From: CAZYWA01 sp964650975 [NCBI: uncultured bacterium]
Lineage (GTDB): Bacteria > JADJOY01
NCBI GenBank assembly: GCA_964650975.1
Contig: CAZYWA010000411.1
Span: forward strand, 1-7,495
Direction of reading: 5' to 3'
Length of the DNA: 7,495 nucleotides
In this document: one piece after another, positions 1 through 6,342 of the stretch
How positions within the stretch are numbered: position 1 is the stretch's first letter
How the letters are laid out: each line of letters starts with the position of its first letter
Notes under the pieces: generated by a model
Database searches by the model: none
What the model saw: only the letters and a program-made list of their open reading frames with translations
What the model was told of the DNA's origin: nothing
Program-made: the position numbers and the translations under genes

Positions 1-1362
1 GGGAAACTCGGTCACCCAGAGGAGTGCCAGTGCGTTCGGGTCGACGAGCTTCAGTTGCTCGCCCACGTGCAGCCGGAAACGACCCAGGATCTCCTGCGAG
101 GCCTTGCGCTCGCCGGCCACGAACACGGCGAGATCGCCCTCGCCCAGGCCGAGCTCCCGCTCCAGGTCGGCGCGCACCGGCTCGGGGAAGAACTTCGCGA
201 TCTGTCCGCCCCAGGCGCCCTGCGCTTTCTTGACCCAGGCGAGCCCCTTGGCGCCGAACGACTGCGCGACGCCGGTGAGCGTTTCCATCTCGCTGCGGCT
301 GAAAGCTGAGCCGCCCGGCACGCACATGCCGATGATGCGGCCGCCCGAGCGCGCGATGTCGAGGAACACCTTCATCTCCGAGCGGGACGCGGCCTCGGTG
401 ACGTCGCGCAGCTCGAGGCCGAAGCGCACGTCCGGCTTGTCCGAGCCGTAGCGGCTCATCGCTTCCGCGTAGGTGAGACGCGGGAGCGGCCGCGGAACTT
501 CGACGCCGCGTGCCATGCGGATCACGCCGGCGATCACGTCCTCGACCACCGCCATGACGCCGTCCGCATCGACGAACGACATCTCGAGGTCGACCTGCGT
601 GAACTCGGGCTGCCGGTCGGCGCGCAGGTCTTCGTCGCGGAAGCAGCGCACGATCTGGTAGTAGCGGTCCATGCCGGCCACCATCAGCACCTGCTTGAAG
701 AGCTGCGGCGACTGCGGCAGCGCGAAGAACTTTCCCGGCGAGAGCCGGCTCGGTACCAGGAAATCGCGCGCGCCCTCGGGCGTCGAGCGGGTGAGCATCG
801 GCGTCTCGATCTCGGCGAAGCCCCAGCCGTCGAGCCGCCGACGCACCTCCTGCGCCACGCGGTGCCTGAGCAGCAGGTTGTCGCGCATCGCGGGGCGGCG
901 GATGTCGAGATAGCGGTACTGGAGGCGCAGCGGCTCGCCGGTCTGGGTGTCGTCCTCGATCGGGAACGGCAGCGGCCGGGCGCGATTCAGCACCTCGACC
1001 TTGTGACCCACCACCTCGATGGCTCCCGTCGCGAGCTTGGGATTGACCATCTCGGCGGGGCGCGCGCGAACGGTCCCCTCCACTCGCACCACCCACTCGT
1101 CCCGAAGCGCTTCCGCGGCGTGGTGGGCCTCGGCGTCGGTGTCGGGCTGGAACACCACCTGGGTGATGCCCTGGCGATCGCGCAGGTCCGCGAACACCAC
1201 ACCGCCGTGGTCGCGCACCCGGTGCACCCAGCCCGAGAGCACCACGTTCTTCCCGGCATCCTCCGCACGCAGCTCGCCCAGGTGGTGGCTGCGGTAGGGA
1301 GAAACGCCGATCGGAAGCGGCACCGATGCCGCGGCGGCCCGCGGAGTGACACCTTCGCTCAT
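1..1362 (-). CDS. aspS: Aspartyl-tRNA synthetase, N-terminal 454 residues (gene continues past the left edge)
   Basis: Class II aminoacyl-tRNA synthetase that attaches aspartate to tRNA in the cytoplasm. The reading frame is open from the ATG at 1362 to base 1. Visible parts in order: an OB-fold anticodon-binding domain (about residues 27-125, with GWVHRVRDHGG at 44-54), the catalytic-core start with RYLDIRRP at 150-157, the flipping loop STPEGARDFLVPSR at 193-206, QSPQ at 217-220, and motif 2 with CFRDEDLRADRQPEFTQ at 240-256. The bacterial GAD-type insertion follows (about 290-430), and the fragment ends at the conserved WVTEFP. Motif 3 and roughly 130-140 residues, judged from the usual bacterial length near 590, lie outside the window. 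The ATG overlaps the hisS stop as ATGA and has GAGG eight bases upstream, which fixes the start and implies coupling. About 20 residues precede the usual start of the family. His52 in the anticodon-binding domain resembles non-discriminating AspRSs (see findings). Confidence 0.98.
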   Translation of the reverse strand, partial: MSEGVTPRAAAASVPLPIGVSPYRSHHLGELRAEDAGKNVVLSGWVHRVRDHGGVVFADLRDRQGITQVVFQPDTDAEAHHAAEALRDEWVVRVEGTVRARPAEMVNPKLATGAIEVVGHKVEVLNRARPLPFPIEDDTQTGEPLRLQYRYLDIRRPAMRDNLLLRHRVAQEVRRRLDGWGFAEIETPMLTRSTPEGARDFLVPSRLSPGKFFALPQSPQLFKQVLMVAGMDRYYQIVRCFRDEDLRADRQPEFTQVDLEMSFVDADGVMAVVEDVIAGVIRMARGVEVPRPLPRLTYAEAMSRYGSDKPDVRFGLELRDVTEAASRSEMKVFLDIARSGGRIIGMCVPGGSAFSRSEMETLTGVAQSFGAKGLAWVKKAQGAWGGQIAKFFPEPVRADLERELGLGEGDLAVFVAGERKASQEILGRFRLHVGEQLKLVDPNALALLWVTEFP

Positions 1363-2645
1363 ACCGATGACCTCGACTCGACGGTCACGTCCGCCGGAGG
1401 AAGCGCGCGGAGCCGCTCGAGCAGGCTCCCGGGCTCGCGCGGCCAGTCCTCTTCGGCGCCGGTCGCCATGTTCTTCGCGCGCACCGTGCCAGCCGCGAGC
1501 TCACTCTCGCCGAGCGTCATGACCACGCTCGCGCCGAGCCGCTGCGCCCGCCGGAACTGGCTCTTCAAGCTCGTGGCGTCGAGCGAGGTCTCGACGCGCA
1601 TTCCGCCGAGCCGCAAGCGGTGCGCGAGACCGATCGCCGCGCGGCGCGCGGCGTCGCCGTGGCTCGCCAGGAAGACCGGCGCGGGTCTGGCGGGCGTGGG
1701 ACCGGCAAGCTCGAGCAAACGCTCGACGCCGAGCGCGAATCCGACGCCAGGTGCCTCGGGTCCACCGAAGCTCGCCACCAGACCGTCGTAACGACCTCCG
1801 CCGGCGACGGCGTTCTGCGACCCCAGCCGGTCGGTGGTGATCTCGAACGCCGTGCGCACGTAGTAATCGAGACCGCGCACGATGCGCGGGTTCACCACGT
1901 ACGGAACGCCGATCTCGCCGAGGATCGCCTCGACTCCCGCGTGGTGCTCGCGGCACGGATCGCAGAGCGAGCCCGAGATGAGCGGCGCCTCGGCCAGCGC
2001 GGCCTTGCACGATTCGACCTTGCAATCGAGCAAGCGCAGCGGATTGGTGAGCCGTCGCCGGGTGCAGTTCTCGCAGAGCTCGCCGACCTTGGTCTCGGCG
2101 AAGCTGCGCAGCTTCTCGAGATAGGCCGGGCGGCAGACCCCATCGCCCAGGGACGAGAGCTCGAGCTGGATGCCTTCGACGCCGACATCGGCGAAGAACG
2201 CCCACAGCATGGCGATGACTTCCGCGTCCGCCTCGGCCGACGCGGCGCCGATCACCTCGGCACCGATCTGGTGGAACTGCCGCGAGCGGCCCTTCTGAGG
2301 GCGCTCGTGGCGATACATCGGCCCGATGTAGTAGAGCCGGTTCGCCGGAGCACGCTGCGAGAGCGCGTGTTGCACGTAGGCGCGCACCACCGACGCCGTT
2401 CCTTCGGGACGCAGCGTCAGGCTCTCTCCGCTCGCGGTGCTGAAGCTGTACATCTCCTTCTCGACCACGTCGGTGGTCTCACCCAGCGAGCGCACGAAAA
2501 GCTCGGTCCGCTCCAGGATGGGAGTGCGGATCTCGTCGTAGCCGAAAGCACCGAAGAGCGAGCGAGCGCGCGCCTCGATCCACTGCCATCGTCCGCCCTC
2601 GTCGGGCAGGATGTCGCTCATCCCGCGAATGGTGGTGATCGACAC
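1359..2645 (-). CDS. hisS: Histidyl-tRNA synthetase
   Basis: Class II synthetase (428 residues; E. coli enzyme 424) that charges tRNA-His in the cytoplasm, normally as a dimer. Numbering from the GTG at 2645: the N-terminal signature TTIRGMSDILP at 4-14, LRPEGT at 78-83, motif 2 with YRHERPQKGRSRQFHQ near 111-126, HisA motif RGLDYY at 257-262, GGGRYDGL at 282-289, motif 3 GVGFALGVERL at 300-310, and a C-terminal anticodon-binding domain from about 323. The insertion domain has cysteines at 191, 194, 208, 213, 228 and 231, a pattern I recall from other HisRSs. The frame stays open 33 codons further to a TTG at 2744. That extension is AT-richer, unlike the gene body in codon use, and precedes the normal family N-terminus, so I treat it as untranslated leader. 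The GTG lacks a clear Shine-Dalgarno, so the exact start is only likely. The stop overlaps the aspS start by four bases, making hisS-aspS a translationally coupled pair. Confidence 0.97.
   Translation of the reverse strand: MSITTIRGMSDILPDEGGRWQWIEARARSLFGAFGYDEIRTPILERTELFVRSLGETTDVVEKEMYSFSTASGESLTLRPEGTASVVRAYVQHALSQRAPANRLYYIGPMYRHERPQKGRSRQFHQIGAEVIGAASAEADAEVIAMLWAFFADVGVEGIQLELSSLGDGVCRPAYLEKLRSFAETKVGELCENCTRRRLTNPLRLLDCKVESCKAALAEAPLISGSLCDPCREHHAGVEAILGEIGVPYVVNPRIVRGLDYYVRTAFEITTDRLGSQNAVAGGGRYDGLVASFGGPEAPGVGFALGVERLLELAGPTPARPAPVFLASHGDAARRAAIGLAHRLRLGGMRVETSLDATSLKSQFRRAQRLGASVVMTLGESELAAGTVRAKNMATGAEEDWPREPGSLLERLRALPPADVTVESRSSV
1371..1374 (-). promoter_or_regulatory. Shine-Dalgarno-like GAGG for aspS inside the end of hisS
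   Basis: On the minus strand GAGG lies eight bases before the aspS ATG and within the last hisS codons. Together with the ATGA stop/start overlap it supports the chosen aspS start and reinitiation by ribosomes finishing hisS. Confidence 0.55.
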
Positions 2646-2770
2646 GGAGGGCCCGAGCCACACGCCCAAGGAGCGCGGGCCGAAAGCGAGACACTCGATT
2701 TTCTTGAACGATTTCCTGTCGTTTCCCGGGAACGACGATCGCAAAACCTAGCCCCAAGAGGTGCTCTTCG
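2646..2770 (-). other. Leader/intergenic region between comEC and hisS
   Basis: This 125-bp gap between the comEC stop and the likely hisS GTG contains a stretch (about 2690-2745) noticeably richer in A and T than the rest of the window. I see no convincing -35/-10 pair. TTGCGA at 2744-2739 resembles a -35, but no good -10 lies at the right distance. No U-tract terminator follows comEC, and no T-box or histidine-rich leader peptide with its own start can be recognised. It is the best candidate location for hisS-aspS control because it carries the palindrome listed separately. Confidence 0.4.
2718..2736. repeat. 19-bp imperfect palindrome in the hisS leader
   Basis: The plus strand reads GTCGTTTCCCGGGAACGAC. 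The outer arms GTCGTT and AACGAC are exact reverse complements (six bases), and the centre holds the perfect ten-base palindrome TTCCCGGGAA. Only one extra T breaks full symmetry. It sits about 73 bp upstream of the hisS GTG, in non-coding DNA. It could be a protein operator or an RNA hairpin in the hisS leader. It is not a typical intrinsic terminator, because no run of T follows on the minus strand. Confidence 0.5.
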
Positions 2771-5233
2771 TCAACGCGCGCGCGGGCTTCCGGATGGGGC
2801 GGCGCGCTGCGTCGAGAGCGCGGGACCGATCGTGAGCCCGGTTTTCTCCCAGCGTAGCCGGATCGCGCCGTCCCAACCGGTGACGAGCACTCGCGCACCG
2901 AGCGCTTCGAAGCGCTCCACGATCTCGGGCGACGGGTGCGTGCTCGAGGCGCGCGGCGCGCTCACGATCGCGAGCCTGGGTTCGACCGCACGCAGCAACG
3001 CGAAGGACGACGAGGTGATCGAGCCGTGATGCGGCACCTTGAGAGCCTCGGCTCGCGCGCTGCGTCCCGAGCCGGCGAGCAGCTCCTCGCCGCGCCGCTC
3101 GAGGTCGCCGGTGAAGAGCAGCGCGTGGCCATCCTCGCTCACCCGCAACACCAGCGAGCCATCGTTGGCGGAGAGCGGCTCGGAATGCGCAGGTGGATGG
3201 AGCACCTCCAGGGTCACTCCACTGGCGATCCGCGACTCGCTTGCCGCATCGAGCGATCGGATCACCGCGCCCCGAGCCCGAGCCTTGTGCAGCACCGGAG
3301 CGAACCAGCGCGGCACGGGAACGCGCGCCGGCAGCCAGATCTCGCGTACCTCGAACTGGTCGAGGACCGAGGCCAGTCCGCCCACGTGGTCGAGCTGCAG
3401 GTGGCTCGCGACGAACAGGTCGACGCGTTTCGCTCCCAGCGCCAGGAGCGCGGGCACCACGATCGAGCGGCCAGCGCCGGAGCGCTCCTCGGGATCGGGT
3501 CCCGCATCGACCAGCACCGTGCCGCCGTGCGGCAGCTGAAGCACCGCGGCGTCGCCATGTCCGACCGCCAGGAAGACCGTCGACGCGCGGGTGGCCACTA
3601 GCGCCCGAAGCCGCGGCCCCACCGCGACGGTCGCAGCGCTCGCGAGAACGAAAGCGACAGCGGCCGCTCGCACGCGCCGCGACCTCACGCCCAGCGCAAC
3701 CAGCGCGGTCGCTGTCACCGCGATCGCGAGCTCCGCTCCACAGCGCGCCACCAGGCCGTCGCAACCGCGCACCGACGCGACTCCACGCAGCACGCCCAGG
3801 CCCGCGGCCACCGGAACCTCGGCCAATCGGAACGCCCAGCCCGCGAGCCGCTCGCTCACGAACGCGAGCCCCACTCCGGCGAGGCCGATCGGCACGGCCG
3901 CCGTCGCCAGCAGCGGCACCGCGAGCGGGTTCGCGACCAGTCCCAGCAACGTGAACCGGCCGAAGGTCGACACGATGAGCGGCAGCGTCACCCACGACGC
4001 GATGCCGGTCGCCGCCACCGAGTAGCTCGCCGAGCGAGCCAGACGCGCCACCAGGTCGTCGCCGCCCGCAAAGCCTTTCGACCATCGCCAGCGCGCGTCG
4101 GCCACCACCAGCGCCGCGGTCGCCGCGAACGACAGCTGGAACGAGATCGACCACAGCGCCTCCGGAGACACCGCGAGGATTCCCAGCGCACCCAGCGACA
4201 GGCTCGCGAGCGCCGTGCCGGGCCGTCCCAGCCACACGGCGGCGAGCGAGCAGGTGCTCGCCACCAGCGAGCGCACCGCGGGCGGCTCGGCGCCGGCCAG
4301 GAACACGTAAGCCACGGCGACCGACCACGCCACCGCGGCCGCCACGCCGCGGCTTCGCCCTTCCTCGGCAAGCCACCGCGATCGACCCAGCAGGCGGCGA
4401 AGCGGCACGTGGATCGCCAGCACGACCAGCGCCACGTTGAGACCGCTCACCGCGAGCACGTGCGCCGTGCCGGTGCGCACGAAGATCTCGTTGAGATCGG
4501 GGCCGACTCCGCCCGTGACGCCCACCAGCAACGCGGCCATCACCCCGGCGTGCTCGGCCGGTAGCGAGTCCTCGATCAAGTCGACGGTGCGCGCTCGCCA
4601 CGCCCACAGACGCTCGCCGAGGGCCAGCCCGCTCGTCTCGCCGTTGGCGAGCGGCGCCACCCACTCGGGGCCACGGGCGCGGATCGTGGCGGCCAGTCCC
4701 GCCACGTGCATCGCCTTGGCTCGCGCGAGCTCGCCGGGATTCCCCGCGTCGCGGATCGGGCGGAGCGCCCCTCGCAGCATCACGCGTCGCACCGGCCGCA
4801 AGAGGCGTGGCGCGAGCGGCACCACCGCACGGATTCTGGCGTGGATCGAGTGCCATCCTGCTTCGTCCCGGAGAAGCTCGGCGACGAGCGTGAACCGCGA
4901 CTCGTCCCCGAGCCCGTCGGGAAGCGTTTCGAGCCGGCCCACCAGCACCACGTCGGTGTCGAGCCAGCGCTCGAGCGGCGCCTCGATCTCCGATTCGGTG
5001 GGAATCGACGTCCCGCGGACGGCGCCGACGGCGACGAACGCCGCGAGCACGCCGACGAGGCACGCGCGCGACTCGGCCCGGCTCCGCCACGCGAGCCCGA
5101 TCCAGAGCGCGGTGGCCGCGCTCCACGTGCCGGCGCCGACCACGTGCCATCCGCCCAGGACGATGCCCAGGGCGAAGGCGACCGCCGCACCCGGAAGAGC
5201 CAGGGTCAGCGTGGGCGGAGGCTCGTCGCGCAT
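2771..5233 (-). CDS. comEC: ComEC/Rec2-family DNA internalization channel
   Basis: Inner-membrane protein (820 residues) that in transformable bacteria passes single-stranded DNA into the cytoplasm. Numbering from the ATG at 5233: N-terminal membrane segments (about 12-30, 37-50, 57-72) with a DUF4131-like soluble region to about 185. The polytopic competence domain spans roughly 210-490, with HVLAVSGLNVAL near 258-269 (most relatives have SGLH). A C-terminal metallo-beta-lactamase-like domain runs from about 550 to the end: VGHGDA near 557-562 (QGD is usual), VDAG at 575-578, SHLQLDH at 610-616, TGD at 708-710, LKVPHHGS near 731-738 and THP at 765-767. The second histidine of HxHxDH is Gln613. 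A TTG six codons upstream (5251) is an alternative start. Neither has a clear ribosome site, so the N-terminus is uncertain. No other competence gene lies nearby, so transformability is not shown. A longer open frame covering the whole gene in another register is a GC-bias shadow. Confidence 0.94.
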   Translation of the reverse strand: MRDEPPPTLTLALPGAAVAFALGIVLGGWHVVGAGTWSAATALWIGLAWRSRAESRACLVGVLAAFVAVGAVRGTSIPTESEIEAPLERWLDTDVVLVGRLETLPDGLGDESRFTLVAELLRDEAGWHSIHARIRAVVPLAPRLLRPVRRVMLRGALRPIRDAGNPGELARAKAMHVAGLAATIRARGPEWVAPLANGETSGLALGERLWAWRARTVDLIEDSLPAEHAGVMAALLVGVTGGVGPDLNEIFVRTGTAHVLAVSGLNVALVVLAIHVPLRRLLGRSRWLAEEGRSRGVAAAVAWSVAVAYVFLAGAEPPAVRSLVASTCSLAAVWLGRPGTALASLSLGALGILAVSPEALWSISFQLSFAATAALVVADARWRWSKGFAGGDDLVARLARSASYSVAATGIASWVTLPLIVSTFGRFTLLGLVANPLAVPLLATAAVPIGLAGVGLAFVSERLAGWAFRLAEVPVAAGLGVLRGVASVRGCDGLVARCGAELAIAVTATALVALGVRSRRVRAAAVAFVLASAATVAVGPRLRALVATRASTVFLAVGHGDAAVLQLPHGGTVLVDAGPDPEERSGAGRSIVVPALLALGAKRVDLFVASHLQLDHVGGLASVLDQFEVREIWLPARVPVPRWFAPVLHKARARGAVIRSLDAASESRIASGVTLEVLHPPAHSEPLSANDGSLVLRVSEDGHALLFTGDLERRGEELLAGSGRSARAEALKVPHHGSITSSSFALLRAVEPRLAIVSAPRASSTHPSPEIVERFEALGARVLVTGWDGAIRLRWEKTGLTIGPALSTQRAAPSGSPRAR

Positions 5234-5351
5234 GCGACGCCCAGCGAGCAATCGCCACGCCAGGCGCGACGGCGCCGGCCCGGCGCAAAGTCACACCTCG
5301 CCGTGTCGAGCGCGACGCACCCCCCGCGAACCGCGCGACGCAGCGGTTGAA
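5234..5351 (-). other. 118-bp gap between the hydrolase and comEC
   Basis: This is non-coding or uncertain DNA containing one six-base-stem inverted repeat just after the hydrolase stop (listed separately). I see no convincing promoter and no ribosome site close to the comEC start. It could simply be an intra-operon spacer, since both flanking genes run in the same direction. Confidence 0.4.
5329..5348 (-). repeat. Short inverted repeat after the hydrolase stop codon
   Basis: Arms AACCGC and GCGGTT are perfect complements around an eight-base loop, starting three bases after the hydrolase TGA on the minus strand. It could be a weak 3'-end hairpin of the hydrolase message. It is not a canonical rho-independent terminator because G-rich sequence, not U, follows it, and a six-base stem is easily found by chance at this GC content. 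Confidence 0.3.
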
Positions 5352-6278
5352 TCAGCCCAGGATGAATCGCGCCAGATCGGCGGCGCCGCGCTCGGCGGCC
5401 TCGGACCCGACCTGCGCGAAGAACGCGTGCGGCGCGCCGGGATAGACGTGCGTCTCGACGGATTTTCCCGCGGCGCGCCGCGCGGCATCGAGCGCGGTGC
5501 TGTGCTCGAGCGGCACCACGGTGTCGGCATCGCCGTGGAGCTGGAGCAGTGGCGTCTCGAATCCCGCGACTGAAAGCGGCGACAGCGCACGCCATCGTGC
5601 GGGATCGTCGCTACCGGTCACCCAGCGACGCAAGAGCGGCGTCAATCCGCGGCGAAACGCGGGAAAATCGGTCACTCCATAGATCGAGGCCATCCGCTGC
5701 ACCGGAGGCGTCTTCAGGCTGCGGCCGGCGGGAACCTGAAGCAACGGCTCGTCGTCGCGCCATGCGAGGGCTAGGAGTGCCAGCGCGCCGCCGGCCGAGA
5801 GACCCGTCAGCGTGACTCGCGCGGGATCGGCGCCATGAGCTTCGGCATGGTCCGCCCAGTACCGCATCGCGGCCTTCACGTCGCGAACCGGGCGCGGCAG
5901 GACACCGTTCTGCTGCACCAGCCGGTAGTCGAGCGAAGCGACGGTGATGCCCTGCTCGACGAGCCGCGTGGCGACGAACCGGCACGGCTTCATGGCCCGA
6001 TCGCCCATGATGAAGCTGCCCCCGTGCACCATCAGGCACGAGGCTCCGGTCACGTTTCGTTCGGGGCGGTACACATCGAGCTTGAGCTCGATCGGACGGC
6101 CGTTCGGGCCGCTCGTGGTGCGGTACACGATCCCGCGCGTGGTCGGAAGAGCGAGCGGCTCGTTCGACGACGTGACGATGTCGCGCAGCGCCTGCAGCGC
6201 GCCGCGCATCGATCCACCGCGCACCGGACGCGGCGGCGCCGACGAGCGAACAGAGGAGGACGTCGTGGTGGATTCCAT
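5352..6278 (-). CDS. Alpha/beta-hydrolase, esterase-like (substrate unknown)
   Basis: A 308-residue serine hydrolase of the alpha/beta fold, resembling BD-FAE / hormone-sensitive-lipase type esterases. The oxyanion-hole motif HGGSF is at 85-89 and LDYRL at 116-120. The nucleophile is Ser161 in GLSAGG (159-164), Asp252 lies in HGDADTVVP, and His284 in GAPHAFF, so the triad appears complete. YGVTDF at 200-205 is typical of this esterase group. The first 23 residues are Ser/Thr/Pro-rich and not hydrophobic, so there is no signal peptide and the protein is probably cytoplasmic. A second in-frame ATG at 6209 (residue 24) could be the true start, since the conserved fold begins well after it and neither start has a strong ribosome site. 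It is divergent from lipB and upstream of comEC. Neither neighbour reveals its substrate, and carboxylester or amide hydrolysis is inferred from the fold only. Confidence 0.9.
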   Translation of the reverse strand: MESTTTSSSVRSSAPPRPVRGGSMRGALQALRDIVTSSNEPLALPTTRGIVYRTTSGPNGRPIELKLDVYRPERNVTGASCLMVHGGSFIMGDRAMKPCRFVATRLVEQGITVASLDYRLVQQNGVLPRPVRDVKAAMRYWADHAEAHGADPARVTLTGLSAGGALALLALAWRDDEPLLQVPAGRSLKTPPVQRMASIYGVTDFPAFRRGLTPLLRRWVTGSDDPARWRALSPLSVAGFETPLLQLHGDADTVVPLEHSTALDAARRAAGKSVETHVYPGAPHAFFAQVGSEAAERGAADLARFILG

Positions 6279-6286
6279 GTCGAGGA

Positions 6287-6307
6287 TCCGCCGCCGCTGG
6301 CGGCGGA
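6287..6307. repeat. Inverted repeat in the hydrolase/lipB divergent gap
   Basis: Arms TCCGCCG (6287-6293) and CGGCGGA (6301-6307) are exact complements separated by seven bases. A second register, CCGCCG/CGGCGG around CTGG (6291-6306), is also possible. It fills most of the 36-bp gap between the two start codons. It could be an operator or a hairpin at the 5' end of the hydrolase mRNA. GC-rich repeats of this size also arise by chance here. Confidence 0.4.
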
Positions 6308-6313
6308 CCTGGC

Positions 6314-6319
6314 TATGCT
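6314..6319 (+). promoter_or_regulatory. Candidate -10 element for lipB-lipA
   Basis: TATGCT fits the TAnnnT -10 pattern and is the only AT-rich hexamer in the divergent gap. The usual start distance places the first transcribed base at about 6327, exactly on an in-frame GTG, which would give a leaderless lipB message. No good -35 lies upstream (CCGCCG at the expected place). The hexamer also overlaps the annotated ATG start, so the two readings exclude each other. Confidence 0.25.
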
Positions 6320-6342
6320 ACGGACCGTGACGAGCGAAGCAA
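6315..6342 (-). promoter_or_regulatory. Candidate sigma70-type promoter for the hydrolase
   Basis: On the minus strand TTGCTT (6342-6337) and TAGCAT (6320-6315) are separated by 16 bases, a -35/-10-like pair matching TTG and TAnnnT. Transcription would start near 6308 and leave about a 30-base leader before the ATG at 6278. The -10 overlaps the plus-strand TATGCT. This is motif reading only. Confidence 0.3.

Noticed and set aside
2619-2642. Three consecutive His codons (CAC CAC CAT) in an alternative frame at the hisS start, like a his-leader attenuator peptide
   Set aside because: They arise because the conserved hisS residues Ile-Thr-Thr-Ile are coded ATC ACC ACC ATT. There is no short leader ORF with its own ribosome site, and no terminator/antiterminator pair follows.
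1620-3029. A 469-codon plus-strand open frame opposite hisS and the end of comEC
   Set aside because: It is antisense to a well-supported gene, has arginine-rich low-information composition and crosses the intergenic region without any recognisable domain.
2748-5294. An 848-codon open frame on the minus strand spanning all of comEC in another register
   Set aside because: Its translation is an Arg/Gly/Ala-rich shadow with no family motifs. The overlapping comEC frame has clear membrane segments and catalytic motifs. Such frames are expected from high GC at third positions.
5329-5348. Rho-independent terminator after the hydrolase
   Set aside because: The stem is only six bases and is followed by a G-rich stretch rather than a U tract, so it is kept only as an inverted repeat.
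5835-6314. Upstream extension of lipB to 398 residues
   Set aside because: The extension lies antisense to the hydrolase and contains no LipB family sequence. The conserved LipB region begins near 6390.
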